Shown here piece after piece: positions 25,678 through 35,412 of a stretch of 64,000 nucleotides of DNA. Below the pieces are notes generated by a model. That model was not told the origin of the DNA. It did not search any database and saw only the letters and a list, made by a program, of their open reading frames with translations. Source of the DNA: Streptomyces neyagawaensis (GTDB lineage Bacteria > Actinomycetota > Actinomycetes > Streptomycetales > Streptomycetaceae); assembly GCF_023516595.1 (NCBI RefSeq), contig NZ_JAMGBG010000074.1, positions 1 through 64,000 on the forward strand, written 5' to 3'. The stretch's first letter is position 1. Each line of letters starts with the position of its first letter. The position numbers were made by a program, and so were the translations under genes.

Positions 25678-26436
25678 TCAGTCTTCCCGCAGCGCGTACC
25701 CCACACCCCGCACGGTGTGGATCAGCGCGGGTGCCCCGGGCTCGTCGAGCTTGCGCCGCAGATAGCCGACGTAGACGGCGAGGTTCTTGGAGCCGGGCCC
25801 GAAGTCGTAGCCCCAGATACGGTCGTAGATGGTGGCGTGGTCGAGGACGATCCCCGCGTTGCGCACGAGCAGTTCGAGCAGGTCGAACTCGGTCCGCGTC
25901 AGCTCCAGCTCCCGCGACCCCCGCCACGCCCGCCGCGCCTGCACGTCCATCCGCACCCCGGCCGCCGACACCAGCCCGGACTCCTGTGCGGGACCCGCCG
26001 CACCCGCGGCACCCGGCGCGACCGGACCCGATGCCTCCGGGGACGGCTTCCCGGTGAGGTCACCGGCGTTGCCGGTCCGGCGCAGCAGCGCGCGCAGCCG
26101 GGCGAAGACCTCCTCCACGTCGAACGGCTTGACGACGTAGTCGTCCGCGCCGGCGTCGAGCCCGGCGATCCGGTCGGCGGTCTCCACCAGCGCGGTGAGC
26201 ATCAGGATCGGCGTCCGGTCGCCCTCGGCGCGCAGCACCCGGCAGACCTGGAGGCCGTCTATGCCGGGCATCATCACATCGAGGACGAGCACGTCGGGCT
26301 GCCTGCGGTGCGCCTGCGCCAGCGCCTCGACGCCATCGGCGACCGCCGTCACCTCGTAGCCCTCCAGCGTCAGCGCCCGCTCCAGGGCATGGCGGATGGC
26401 TCGGTCGTCCTCGGCGAGCAGCACGTTCTGGGGCAC
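25678..26436 (-). CDS. OmpR-family response regulator, MprA-like
   Basis: 252 residues. The receiver domain shows the acidic pair EDD (9-11), phosphoacceptor D53 (VLDVMMPGIDG), T81 and K103 (VVKPF). A ~35-residue Ala/Gly/Pro linker is longer than usual. The C-terminal winged helix has RTEFDLLELLVRNAGIVLDH and YLRRKLDEPG ... HTVRGVGYALRED. It is the first gene of a two-gene operon with the kinase. It is divergent from the glycosyltransferase gene across 232 bp, which it could control. Confidence 0.95.
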   Translation of the reverse strand: MPQNVLLAEDDRAIRHALERALTLEGYEVTAVADGVEALAQAHRRQPDVLVLDVMMPGIDGLQVCRVLRAEGDRTPILMLTALVETADRIAGLDAGADDYVVKPFDVEEVFARLRALLRRTGNAGDLTGKPSPEASGPVAPGAAGAAGPAQESGLVSAAGVRMDVQARRAWRGSRELELTRTEFDLLELLVRNAGIVLDHATIYDRIWGYDFGPGSKNLAVYVGYLRRKLDEPGAPALIHTVRGVGYALRED

Positions 26437-26668
26437 CCCACCAGTCTGCCAAGGTCACGGCCGCGCACCACCTCGCCGAGTGCGCCCGAACGCCCCTTCT
26501 TACCGGCCTCTCACCACGACCGCGCGGTCGGCTTACCCCGCCGCAGGACGGTGTTCGTGTGACACCGGCCCGCAAGGGAACCCGGGTGGAAGGGGTGGAT
26601 GCAGTAAAAAGGGTCGGAACCCTCCCCAATTCTCCGATACATCGTCAATACCGTCGGGAAGGTAGTGC

Positions 26669-27982
26669 ATGAGCCGTCGGATGAAGATCGTGTTCCTGCT
26701 GCACAACGCATACGCCATCGGCGGCACCGTCCGAACGACCCTCAACCTGGCGTCGGCCCTCGCGGACCACCACGACGTGGAGATCGCGTCGATGTCCCGC
26801 CACCGCGACGAACCCCGTTTCACGGTCGACCCCCGGATCACCCTCGTGCCCCTGGTCGACATCCGCGCGAACAGCGCCGACCTGCGCGATCCGGCCCAGA
26901 TGCAGCCCGCCGTCGACTTCCCGACCGCCGACAAGCGCCACCGCCAGTACAGCCGCCTCACCGACCGGCGCGTCCGCGGCTATCTGGCCGGCTGCGACGC
27001 CGACGTCGTCATCGGCACCCGCCCCGGCCTCAACGTCTACGTCTCCCTCTTCGCGCCCCGCCGCGCCCTGCGCATCGGCCAGGAACACCTGCGCCACGAC
27101 GCCCACTCCCAGCAACTGCGCGCGGTCCTCGCCCGCCACTACCGCACCCTCGACGCCGTCGTCACGACGACGGCCGCCGACGCCGAGGTGTACCGCGCGC
27201 GAATGAGGCTGCCGGGCGTACGGGTGATGTCCGTGCCCAACATCGTCCCCGCCACCGGCGTCACTCCCTCGGACGGCACCGCCCCCGTCATCGCCGCCGC
27301 GGGACGCCTCGCCCGCGGCAAGCGCTTCGACCTCCTGCTGGAGGCGTTCGCCAAGGTCGCCGCGAAGGAACCGGAGTGGGAGCTGCGCATCTACGGCGGC
27401 GGCAAACAGAAGGACGCCCTCCAGACCCTGATCAAGGACCTCGACCTCACCGGCCGCGCGCATCTGATGGGCCCGCACACCCCCATCGAGGACGAGTTCG
27501 CCCGTGCGTCGCTCGTCGTCAGCGCCTCCGACGCCGAGTCGTTCGGGATGACCCTCGTCGAGGCCATGCGCTGCGGGGTCCCCGTGGTCAGCACCGACTG
27601 CCCGCTCGGGCCCGCCGAGATCATCACCGACGGTGTCGACGGCCGCCTCGTCCCCGTCGACGACCCGCACGCCCTCGCCGACGCCATCCTGGACCTCGTC
27701 ACCGACGACGCCCTGCGCCGTGCCATGGGCCGGACGGCCCTGAAGTCGGCCCACCGCTACGACCCGGCCCCGATCGTGACGCGGTACGAGGAACTGTTCG
27801 AGGAACTCCGCGCGACCCGGCTCCGGCGCGCCGGGGAGAGCTGGACGGCGAGGGCGCGCGTCTGGCTGCACCGCAGGGCACGTTCCTGGACGGGCCCGGC
27901 TCGTGCTTTCACGGGTGCGGGACTGTCCCAGGTGCGGCTCCGCCGCCCGGGCGCGAGCAACCAGCAACGACACGCGGCCTGA
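26669..27982 (+). CDS. GT4-family glycosyltransferase
   Basis: 437 residues, GT-B fold. The N-terminal Rossmann half starts KIVFLLHNAYAIGGTVRTTL, the classical acceptor loop. The C-terminal half has AAGRLARGKRFDLLLEAFAK and the EX7E-type motif SASDAESFGMTLVEAMRCGV, then GPAEIITDGVDGRLVPVDDP. This group makes teichoic-acid-like or capsular glycans, often by transferring from a nucleotide sugar to poly-glycerol or lipid acceptors. The C-terminal ~50 residues are basic and likely amphipathic, suiting membrane association. ATG 26669 follows GGGAAGG. Donor and acceptor unknown. Confidence 0.92.
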   Translation: MSRRMKIVFLLHNAYAIGGTVRTTLNLASALADHHDVEIASMSRHRDEPRFTVDPRITLVPLVDIRANSADLRDPAQMQPAVDFPTADKRHRQYSRLTDRRVRGYLAGCDADVVIGTRPGLNVYVSLFAPRRALRIGQEHLRHDAHSQQLRAVLARHYRTLDAVVTTTAADAEVYRARMRLPGVRVMSVPNIVPATGVTPSDGTAPVIAAAGRLARGKRFDLLLEAFAKVAAKEPEWELRIYGGGKQKDALQTLIKDLDLTGRAHLMGPHTPIEDEFARASLVVSASDAESFGMTLVEAMRCGVPVVSTDCPLGPAEIITDGVDGRLVPVDDPHALADAILDLVTDDALRRAMGRTALKSAHRYDPAPIVTRYEELFEELRATRLRRAGESWTARARVWLHRRARSWTGPARAFTGAGLSQVRLRRPGASNQQRHAA

Positions 27983-28030
27983 ACCGAGCCGACGCCGGGG
28001 CCGTCGCTCGGCATCGGTCGGGGCCGGGCC

Positions 28031-28056
28031 GCGGCGGCGAGTCGGATCGCCGCCGC
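28031..28056. terminator. Hairpin between convergent GT4 and GH95 genes
   Basis: Arms 28031-28040 (GCGGCGGCGA) and 28047-28056 (TCGCCGCCGC) are perfectly complementary around a 6-nt loop, in the 91-bp gap between two stop codons. Confidence 0.7.
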
Positions 28057-28073
28057 TCACCTGCCCAGGCCCG

Positions 28074-30971
28074 TCACAGGCCCACTGGCTGCCATTCCTG
28101 GTTGGAGCCGCCGTTGGCGGGCCACTGGATGATCTTGGCGCCGTCGGCGGTGGATCCACTCTGCACGTCCGCGCACAGGCCGCTCTTGATGTTGACGAGG
28201 CGGTAGTAGCCGCTGGTGGCCGCCGGAACGAGCTTCCACCACTGGTGGGTGCCATTCGCGTCCGACCGCTGGTCCAGGGCTGTGCCGTTGCTGGTGGAGC
28301 CGCCCGGGACGTCGAGCACCTTGCCGCTGTTGACGTTGGACAGGCGGAACGAGCCGTCGTGGTCGGGGAGCAGCTTCCACTGCTGGTTCGCGCCGCCGGA
28401 CGACGTGTACTGGATGACGGCCCCGCCGTCGGAGGTGGAGGAGCCGGAGACGTCCATGACCTTGCCGCTCTTGCGGTTGACCAGCTTGAAGGGGCCGGTC
28501 AGCAGGCCGATCGTGATCGTGGTGCTCGTTCCCGCGGTCAGCGACACCCTGCGGGCGTGGTTGCCCAGCGACGACGTGGTGACCGTCGCGCCGGTGCTGA
28601 CGGATGTGATGCCGCGCCGGCAGATGAAGGTGATGTTCTGGTCGATGTCGGAGGTGAGCCTGACGGTGGCCGTGCGGGCCGCCGTGTCCCAGGACAGCGA
28701 CTGGACGGTGATCCGGTTGCGGCCGCGGACGCCCTTGATGGTGCCCTTCGCGAGCTGGTCGGGCAGGGCGGGGAGGATCTCGAGGACACCGGGGCGGGTG
28801 TAGACGAGTGCTTCGCCGAGGACGGCGGGGATGGCGTTGGCGGCGTCACAGTTGTAGATGTCCAGGTTGGGATTGTGGGAGGTCATCAGACTCCGCCACA
28901 CCATGTTCTTGCCGTAGATCTTCAGCAGGTTGCCGTAGACGCCGGGGCCGTCCTTGAGGCGGGCGCGGGCCAGGGCGCGGTGGAGGCTGCCGTGGGCGGA
29001 GTAACCCCCGTCGCCTCGCTTGTCCAGGGCCTTGGCCGCGTACTTGACGAGGTCGGGCTTGTCCTCGGGGTTGATCTCGTGCAGCGGCCAGGCGCCGTAC
29101 AGGTGCTGGACGTGCCGGTGGTCGTAGCGGTCGGTCAGGCCCGGCCAGGACCACTCGGCGAGCGCCCCGTCGCTGTTGACGGTGTAGTCGGGCAGCTTGG
29201 CGAGCAGGGCGGTCCAGCGTGCCACGCCCTTGCCGCTTCCCTGTTCCAGGCCGAGTTCGTTGGCGGCGTCGATCGCGGCCTGGAGCGCGTGCCGGCCGGC
29301 CATGATGTCGCCGGTGGCGTTGATGGAGAACGCCTGGCTGGTGCTGAGCGGCCTGTTCTCCATGGAGTAGGAGGGGACGAAGACGGCCTTGCCGCCGGCG
29401 TCGGTGCGGGTGAGGAAGTCCTCGTAGAACAGGGCCAGTTCCATCAGGGCCGGGCCGAGCTTGTCTCTGTAGAAGGCCGCGTCGCCGGTGACCTGGTAGT
29501 ACTCCAGAAGCGGGTAGAGCAGCCAGTCGGCTCCGCCGGTCCAGGCCTCGCCGGGGAAGCTGGTGTTGTTGAAGTGCAGCATGTGCCCGTACTCGCCGTC
29601 GGTCCGGGACGGGGCGAGGAAGCCGCGGGCGCCGTAGAGGTTGGTGGCGTTGTCGCGCCAGTGCTGAAGCTGCCCGAGGACCAGGTCGAAGTAGCCCTGC
29701 ATGGCGTCGGTGAGGTCGAGGATGTTGCCGCCGGCGACCTGAAGGTTGATGTTGGCGTCGGTGGTGAAGTCGTCGGCCCAGGAGCCGTTCCAGGTGCCGG
29801 TCCAGATGCCGGTCAGGCGTGGTGGCAGGACACCGCTGGAACTGATGAAGAGATAGCGGCCGGAGTCGTACATCCGCTCCAGCAGGGCGACGTCGACAGC
29901 GGAGGCGTTGTTGTTCTGGCGGGCTATGAGCTCGCTGGTGGCCAGCCGGCGGTCGGCGGCGGAGACGTTCAGGTCGATGCTGGAGCGGTCGTACATGGCC
30001 TGGTGCTTCGGGGTGTGGCGGCCCAGGAGGGTGGCGTAGTCGGCCGTCAGCGCGGCGAGGGTGGTCTGCAGGGGCCGGCTGTTCCAGCCGGTGGAGGTCT
30101 CGTACCGGCCGAGCTTGGTCAGCAGCAGCACCTTGGTGGCCTTGGCGACCACCAGGGTCTGCCCGTCGGCGGTGACGGAGGAGCCGCTGCCGGAGGCCAC
30201 GACACGGGTGACGCCCTCGTAGCCGTACGCGCCGCCGGAGGGGTAGGTGCCGCGCAGGTTCAGGTAGCCGTCGCCGCTGGTGACGGTGGCGGTGGTGGAG
30301 AAGGAAACTCTGGTCGGCACGCCCGTAAGAGCGGTGTTGACGCTGATGGTGGTGTCCACGGTGCGGCCGGTGGCGGGCAGCAGCTCGTGGACGATGACCT
30401 GGTCGGCGCGGGAGACGAAGACCTGGCGCTTCCAGGTGCCGTACTGGTCGGTCCAGGTGTGGGTGACCTCTCCGGTGCGGAAGTCGGTGACGCGGGCGAA
30501 GTCGTTGACGGTGGTCATGCCCGGGGTGCTGAGCTGGAGTTCGTAGCCGGGGTGGAAGGTCTGCGTCCAGCGCAGGCTCCAGCCGTTGGCGAAGGTGGTG
30601 GAGGCACCGGAGTAGTCGCCGGCCAGTGCCTGGTCCCGGGCGGCTTCGAGCTTCCCGGAGAGCACCGGGGGCATGACGTTCCGGGTGCCGTTGGGCAGCA
30701 CGAACCGGTGATGATTGAAGATCATCTTCTCGAGTGTCGGGTCCCCGTAGTAGACGGCCCCGTACTCGCCGTTTCCGGTCAGGAACCCGTCGGTCCAGGC
30801 GGAAGCGGTGGCGTTGTCCCAGATGCCGCGGTCGGGCAGGGTGACCTGGGGCGGTACGGCCTCGGCGGCACGGGAGGCGAAGACGAAGCCGGGCAGGGTC
30901 GCGGCGCCGGCGGCGAGGGCGGCCGTGGTGAGGAAACGCCGACGGTTGAGGGGAAGCTCGGGCAGTGGCAT
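28074..30971 (-). CDS. Secreted GH95-like alpha-L-fucosidase/galactosidase with ricin B lectin
   Basis: 965 residues. A twin-arginine signal (NRRRFLTTAALAAGAATLPG) leads into the GH95 layout: N-terminal beta-sandwich (WTDGFLTGNGEYGAVYYGDP), linker, an (alpha/alpha)6 barrel (DFTTDANINLQVAGGNILDL; GGADWLLYPLLEYYQVTGDA; SMENRPLSTSQAFSINATGD) and a C-terminal sheet. The last ~130 residues are a ricin-type beta-trefoil with three QxW-like repeats (NQQWKLLPD, HQWWKLVP, NQEWQPV). GH95 members remove terminal alpha-1,2-linked L-fucose or L-galactose. Second gene of a two-gene transcript with the beta-helix enzyme (81-bp gap). Substrate inferred from family. Confidence 0.9.
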   Translation of the reverse strand: MPLPELPLNRRRFLTTAALAAGAATLPGFVFASRAAEAVPPQVTLPDRGIWDNATASAWTDGFLTGNGEYGAVYYGDPTLEKMIFNHHRFVLPNGTRNVMPPVLSGKLEAARDQALAGDYSGASTTFANGWSLRWTQTFHPGYELQLSTPGMTTVNDFARVTDFRTGEVTHTWTDQYGTWKRQVFVSRADQVIVHELLPATGRTVDTTISVNTALTGVPTRVSFSTTATVTSGDGYLNLRGTYPSGGAYGYEGVTRVVASGSGSSVTADGQTLVVAKATKVLLLTKLGRYETSTGWNSRPLQTTLAALTADYATLLGRHTPKHQAMYDRSSIDLNVSAADRRLATSELIARQNNNASAVDVALLERMYDSGRYLFISSSGVLPPRLTGIWTGTWNGSWADDFTTDANINLQVAGGNILDLTDAMQGYFDLVLGQLQHWRDNATNLYGARGFLAPSRTDGEYGHMLHFNNTSFPGEAWTGGADWLLYPLLEYYQVTGDAAFYRDKLGPALMELALFYEDFLTRTDAGGKAVFVPSYSMENRPLSTSQAFSINATGDIMAGRHALQAAIDAANELGLEQGSGKGVARWTALLAKLPDYTVNSDGALAEWSWPGLTDRYDHRHVQHLYGAWPLHEINPEDKPDLVKYAAKALDKRGDGGYSAHGSLHRALARARLKDGPGVYGNLLKIYGKNMVWRSLMTSHNPNLDIYNCDAANAIPAVLGEALVYTRPGVLEILPALPDQLAKGTIKGVRGRNRITVQSLSWDTAARTATVRLTSDIDQNITFICRRGITSVSTGATVTTSSLGNHARRVSLTAGTSTTITIGLLTGPFKLVNRKSGKVMDVSGSSTSDGGAVIQYTSSGGANQQWKLLPDHDGSFRLSNVNSGKVLDVPGGSTSNGTALDQRSDANGTHQWWKLVPAATSGYYRLVNIKSGLCADVQSGSTADGAKIIQWPANGGSNQEWQPVGL

Positions 30972-31052
30972 GGGGCGACTCCGTTGTCGGACGGTGAGTG
31001 CAACCGGACGGCTGAGGCCGGCCCGTCCCTCGGGAGCGGGCCGGCCGTGTGT

Positions 31053-33857
31053 CTACGGGGTCACGGTCAGCGCGGGCGCCATCTCGGCGGTCCCGTTGGT
31101 GAGCTTCCCGGAGCCGGTGGCGCCTTCGGAGCTGACGAAGCGCAGCTCGTGGTTGGTGCCTCCCGCGTTGCCGACGGCGAGCAGCAGCGTGGACTGCTTG
31201 GCCGCGTAGGCGTTCTGGACGAAGGACGTGATGTCCACGGTGATGTCGCGGCCGTCGATGGCGTTGCCCTGATGGGTGCCGCCGCCCTCGGGGACGATGG
31301 TCGAACCGAGGGTGAAGGTGGCGGACTTCGCGACGGAGGAGTTCGTCGCGGTGAAGCTCGGCCGGTTCTGCCAGGTCATGGTGGTGATCGGGCAGGACGT
31401 GCCGCCGCCGGTGCAGGTGGTGCTGCTGACGGGTTGCACCAGCAGCTGGTCGGTGTCGGTCGACGGGACCGACGAGTAACGGTGGCCGACGTAGGTGAGA
31501 TGGAGTGTCGCCTGGGTCGGTGCCTTGGTGAGGCTCCCGAGGGGGAACTGGATGTAGGAGAGCTTTCCGTCTCCGGACCCTGTGGTGTACTGCTCCCCCA
31601 TCAGGCCCACGCCGGTGTTGCGCGTGATGAGCGTGAGGTCCGAGGAGTTGTTCTTGCTCAGGTCGCCGGTCCACGCGCCCACCCAGGTGTCGCCGTCGGT
31701 GGGGGCGCCGGCCTTGACGTTCTGGGTCTGGCCGTTCGCGTCCGTGTAGGTGCGGGTCAGCGTGGAGACCCCGCTCGTCGTCAGCGGGAACTGGCCGGTG
31801 TATCTGACGAGCTGGCCCCCGACGCGAAGGTTCTTCAGCGTCGCGTTCGTGACGCCGGTGATCGAACTGCTGGTGCTCTGCTTCGAGAACCACACGTTGT
31901 CGAGGGTGAGCGTGCCGATCGGAACCCTGGTGTACGTGTACGCGGTGCCCGACCCGTCGGGGTTGGGGGCGTACCCGTAGGTCGCCTGCTGCTCGGCGGT
32001 GATGGTCTGGGTTGATCCGTTGCCGCCGTTGATCCCGACCGGTCCCTTGGTGAACCGGGAGTTGTCGATCGAGCTGTTCTTCACCACGATGCTCTGGAAG
32101 CGCGGGTACGGGTTGGGGCTGTTGTGCGTGAAGATGCCGCCGGCCGACGGTGACACGGAGTTGAAGTTGTCGAACGTGTAGTTGGTGAGCCGGTGTCCGT
32201 ACGCGTGCCATCCGATGCGGATCGCGTTGCCGGCGGCGACGGACCAGTTCAGCGTGTTGCTGACCGAGATGTTCTTCGTGTCCGCGGTGTCCCAGTGGTA
32301 GTTGTCGAACCCGAGTTCGTCGGCGACGGTGTCGTGGGCGCCCACCGCGTTGACATAGCCCTGGACGTCGGGGGTCGAGGTGCCGAGCTGGAAGTTGTTC
32401 CACACGCCGGAGGCCAGCGGGGTGAATCCGTCGCTGGGGTTGTAGTGGCCGGAGGCGAACGCGTCGTCGTTGCCGAGGGTGAAGACGCCGTTGGCGGTGA
32501 TGTCCTGGCCGCTCGCGAAGTCCGTCCCGTCGATCCACGGCTGACGGTACGGGGTGAGGGCCTTGATGTTGTTGAACGTCACCCTGGTGGCGGTGTGGGT
32601 CTCGTAGTTCCACTGCTTCGCGTCGCGCACATAGGTGTCGTTGAACGTGATGTCCGACGAGTGCATGACCATGACGCCGCCCTGGTGCTGGCTGCGGTAG
32701 GCGTCGTGCGAGTCGCCGACGCTGCGGGCGTTGTAGTTCGCCACGCCGTTGCCGTCGAAGACGCCGCGACCGTCGATCTCGATGTCGCTCGAGTTGATGA
32801 TCCCGACCGCCGGCTCGAACGCCTCCATGTACGCCTGGACGCGGTTCTTCAGCAGGGCCCCTTCGTCCGTGTAGATCTTCAGCTTGCCGCCCTTGAGCTT
32901 GCTGCCGTCCACACCGTTGACCAGGAGACCGGACCACACGTACGTGCCGTTCGGGAAGTAGAGCGTGTTGAGTGCCGTGGGGTTGGCTTTGATGGTGTCG
33001 ATGGCGGCCCGCAGGGCGTACGTGACGTCGCCCGCGGCCATCGTCCGCACATTCGGGTACCGCACATTGACGCTGCTCGCGCTCACCAGACTCCCGGCCG
33101 AGGTCTTCTGACCGGCGGGTATGGCGGTGCCGTTGACGGTCTTGCCCGCCATGGAGCTCGTCGTCGCGGCGGGAGCCTTCTGAGCCGCGCTGTTGGGGTG
33201 CGCGGCGAGGTACTTCGCCGCGAACTGCTGGAAGTTGAGGACACCGGTCTGCAGGTTGACGCCGGAACCGTCCGGTGCGCTGGTGGTGTCCGGGCGCCGC
33301 GCCGGGTCTTCCAGGGGGTCGTTGACGACCGCCAGGTAGGGCTGTCCCGTGGCGTTGGTCGAGTCGCCGTTGACCATCACGATCGCTTGGTTCAACCCGG
33401 CGTCGGCCGACAACTGGAACGTCAGGGTGTGCTTGTCCGCGCTCACGGAGACGCTGCTGGACGGGTAGTAACGCTCCGGGTAGATGTTCACCGTGTTGAT
33501 CGTGGTGCTGGGCAGCGTGACCGTGATCGTCGGTGTCCGGGAGTCCGACGCGAAGCGCGCGATGTCGAAGTTGTGGCCGTTCTGGGTGTACTGGACGGCT
33601 TGGACGGGCGTGCCGGCGACTCGCACCTGGTACTTGGTGGACGCCACGTCCGGGGACGTCGTCGTTCCGCCTCCCACTCCGGTCGCCGCGTAGGTGTGGA
33701 CGGTGGTGGCGGCCTGTGCGGGGGCGGCACCGGTGAGCATGAGGCTCGCCGCCGCGATGGTGGCGCTCGCGGCTGCCGCGATGATGCGCTTCACGCGCGA
33801 TCGGCGTCGCGCGGGGGCGGGGTTCGGGTCGGCGTCGTCGCCGGCCGGTCGGATCAT
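31053..33857 (-). CDS. Secreted GH28/GH49-like beta-helix glycosidase with CBM96-like tail
   Basis: 934 residues with a signal peptide (VKRIIAAAASATIAAASLML, cleaved near AQA). A ~110-residue beta-sandwich (KYQVRVAGTPVQAVQYTQNG ... YPERYYPSSSVSV) resembles the N-terminal domain of dextranase/GH49-type and other beta-helix enzymes. It is followed by a large right-handed helix (FPNGTYVWSGLLVNGVDGSK; IEIDGRGVFDGNG; GNDDAFASGHYN; DELGFDNYHWD). NDDAF/DGRGVFDGNG carry the Asp cluster used in GH28-like catalysis. The last ~190 residues are DNRLRE/CBM96-type (LTLITRNTGVGLMGEQYTT). Preceded by GAGGAG. Divergent from the LacI regulator gene; co-transcribed with GH95. Confidence 0.86.
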   Translation of the reverse strand: MIRPAGDDADPNPAPARRRSRVKRIIAAAASATIAAASLMLTGAAPAQAATTVHTYAATGVGGGTTTSPDVASTKYQVRVAGTPVQAVQYTQNGHNFDIARFASDSRTPTITVTLPSTTINTVNIYPERYYPSSSVSVSADKHTLTFQLSADAGLNQAIVMVNGDSTNATGQPYLAVVNDPLEDPARRPDTTSAPDGSGVNLQTGVLNFQQFAAKYLAAHPNSAAQKAPAATTSSMAGKTVNGTAIPAGQKTSAGSLVSASSVNVRYPNVRTMAAGDVTYALRAAIDTIKANPTALNTLYFPNGTYVWSGLLVNGVDGSKLKGGKLKIYTDEGALLKNRVQAYMEAFEPAVGIINSSDIEIDGRGVFDGNGVANYNARSVGDSHDAYRSQHQGGVMVMHSSDITFNDTYVRDAKQWNYETHTATRVTFNNIKALTPYRQPWIDGTDFASGQDITANGVFTLGNDDAFASGHYNPSDGFTPLASGVWNNFQLGTSTPDVQGYVNAVGAHDTVADELGFDNYHWDTADTKNISVSNTLNWSVAAGNAIRIGWHAYGHRLTNYTFDNFNSVSPSAGGIFTHNSPNPYPRFQSIVVKNSSIDNSRFTKGPVGINGGNGSTQTITAEQQATYGYAPNPDGSGTAYTYTRVPIGTLTLDNVWFSKQSTSSSITGVTNATLKNLRVGGQLVRYTGQFPLTTSGVSTLTRTYTDANGQTQNVKAGAPTDGDTWVGAWTGDLSKNNSSDLTLITRNTGVGLMGEQYTTGSGDGKLSYIQFPLGSLTKAPTQATLHLTYVGHRYSSVPSTDTDQLLVQPVSSTTCTGGGTSCPITTMTWQNRPSFTATNSSVAKSATFTLGSTIVPEGGGTHQGNAIDGRDITVDITSFVQNAYAAKQSTLLLAVGNAGGTNHELRFVSSEGATGSGKLTNGTAEMAPALTVTP

Positions 33858-34115
33858 GCCTGTCTCTCCTCAGGACGAGACCTTCACAGGTCTGTTCAGG
33901 AGCTCCCCGCCTGCCGGAGACGGCGCGGAGCATGGCGCGACGCCACGGCCGGGTGCGGCCGCCGGCGCCGTCGCGACCGAGAGGACCACTGGCGCCTTGA
34001 GGGCGATGGCGCCGAGTGACACGGGGGGGTGGTTCCGCGCGGTGGGGCCGCGACGGTTTATCTCGTTGACCGATCCATGTGACCGATGTGGCCGGGATGT
34101 TAATGTCGCATTTCT

Positions 34116-34133
34116 GGAGCCGTCAACGGTTCC
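34116..34133. promoter_or_regulatory. Candidate LacI operator
   Basis: GGAGCCGTCAACGGTTCC is an 18-bp dyad with symmetric mismatches at two position pairs, near the centre of the divergent region. Size and symmetry fit LacI-family binding. Inference from position. Confidence 0.5.
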
Positions 34134-34222
34134 GTCGTCCTTCCGATGGCGAACGGGGTGCGACGTGCCCCCTTCTCAGCGTGTGCGCGTAACCGCTGGA
34201 TCACGACAATCTGTCCAAAGTC

Positions 34223-34251
34223 TTGCCCTGTTACGACTGCCGACCTACGCT
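34223..34251 (+). promoter_or_regulatory. Promoter of the LacI-family gene
   Basis: TTGCCC (34223-34228), 17 bp, TACGCT (34246-34251), followed by the GTG start 45 bp later. Good match to Streptomyces housekeeping promoters. Confidence 0.55.
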
Positions 34252-34295
34252 GTCGCCACTTTCGTGGATCGATACATGTTCTGGGGGTGCGGCTC

Positions 34296-35303
34296 GTGGT
34301 GACGATGGCCGAGGTGGCCGCTCGGGCTGGAGTCGCCAAGCAGACCGTCTCCAACGTGGTGTCCGGCAAGAAGGTGCGGCCGGAGACCCTGGCGAAGGTG
34401 AACACGGCGATCGAGGAACTCGGCTACAAGCCGAACCTGGTGGCGCGCTCGCTGAGAACCGGCAGCACGTCGACGGTGGGCCTGTTCGTGCCCCGGGTGG
34501 CCAACCCGTTCTATTCGGAAGTGGTCGAGGAAGTCGAGAACGTGCTGGTCGGCCATGGGTACAACCTGCTGCTGGCCACGACCCGCGACGACCCCGACTA
34601 CACCCGGGCCCATCTGGAGAACCTCGCCGCGCGCTCGGTGGACGCACTGCTGGTCGCCGGGGACAACGGCGTCGAACAGCAGTTGCCGATGCTCGTCGAG
34701 GCCGCCTTCCCGGTCGCGCTGTGCGCCTGGGAGGGAGACGCGCCCACCACGCTGCCGGTGGTGTCCATCGACTACGAGCACGCCGGGTTCCTGGCCGGGC
34801 GCTATCTGAGGGATCTCGGCCACCGGAACGTCGCGGTGATCGCCGACCTCCCCGCGCACTCGCCGCGCGTCCGCGGATTGCGCCGGGCGTTCGCCGACGA
34901 CGGGCTGACCATCGACGACCGCCAGGTCTTCGCCTGCACCAGGGACGACGCCGCCGGCGGGTTCGCCGCGGGCTGTGCGGCGCTGGAGGCGGATCCGGGA
35001 CTGACGGCGATCTTCGCCACCCACGACGTCCTGGCCGTCGGTGCCATCGAGGCGGTCGTCCGGTCCGGGCGGCAGGTCCCCAGCGACGTCAGCATCGTCG
35101 GCTTCGACGACATCTCCCAGGTCGGACAGATCCAGCCCGCGCTGACCACGGTCACCTTCCCGAAGAGGGAGATGGCCCAGCAGGCCGTCGAGCTGCTGCT
35201 GCGCGCCGTCGACTCCGGTCGGCCGCCGACCAACGTACTGACGCTGCTGCGCCCCACCCTGACCGTCCGGGACAGCAGCGCCCCGCCCCGGGAGACCGGA
35301 TAG
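34296..35303 (+). CDS. LacI-family transcriptional regulator of the glycan locus
   Basis: 335 residues. N-terminal helix-turn-helix with hinge (MAEVAARAGVAKQTVSNVVS; GYKPNLVARSLRTGSTSTVG), then a periplasmic-binding-protein-like effector domain (VANPFYSEVVEEVENVLVGH; VSIDYEHAGFLAGRYLRDLG; SIVGFDDISQVGQIQPALTT). The start at GTG 34296 was chosen from GGGGG 8 nt upstream; other in-frame starts are 34287, 34299 and ATG 34305. It sits between the two secreted enzymes (divergent) and the galactosidase/transporter genes (same strand), so it probably represses both arms in the absence of an imported sugar. Confidence 0.95.
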   Translation: MVTMAEVAARAGVAKQTVSNVVSGKKVRPETLAKVNTAIEELGYKPNLVARSLRTGSTSTVGLFVPRVANPFYSEVVEEVENVLVGHGYNLLLATTRDDPDYTRAHLENLAARSVDALLVAGDNGVEQQLPMLVEAAFPVALCAWEGDAPTTLPVVSIDYEHAGFLAGRYLRDLGHRNVAVIADLPAHSPRVRGLRRAFADDGLTIDDRQVFACTRDDAAGGFAAGCAALEADPGLTAIFATHDVLAVGAIEAVVRSGRQVPSDVSIVGFDDISQVGQIQPALTTVTFPKREMAQQAVELLLRAVDSGRPPTNVLTLLRPTLTVRDSSAPPRETG

Positions 35304-35412
35304 CACCGGGCTCCGCTCGCCCTGCGCGCCGCCCCCCGTGGGTCGAGGGCACGGTCCTGCCTGCCTGCTTCCCGTCACCGCCACGAGCCCCGACACAGAA
35401 AGCCCGCCACTG

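Larger units (their letters stand above)
33858..34295. other. 438-bp divergent control region of the glycan locus
   Basis: No gene is seen. It contains the promoter of the secreted-enzyme transcript, a lacI-like promoter (34223-34251), the palindrome at 34116-34133 and a direct repeat TGACCGAT at 34067-34074 and 34080-34087 (13-bp period). All could be control sites for the locus. Confidence 0.5.

Noticed and set aside
27903..32015. Plus-strand open frame of 1370 codons
   Set aside because: It is an antisense shadow of the GH95 gene and part of the beta-helix gene; composition is V/G/D-rich with no domain, while the minus strand encodes clear domains.
28846..33933. Minus-strand open frame of 1695 codons, spanning two enzymes
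   Set aside because: Runs through both real genes in another frame and is Arg/His/Pro-rich; typical GC-frame artefact.
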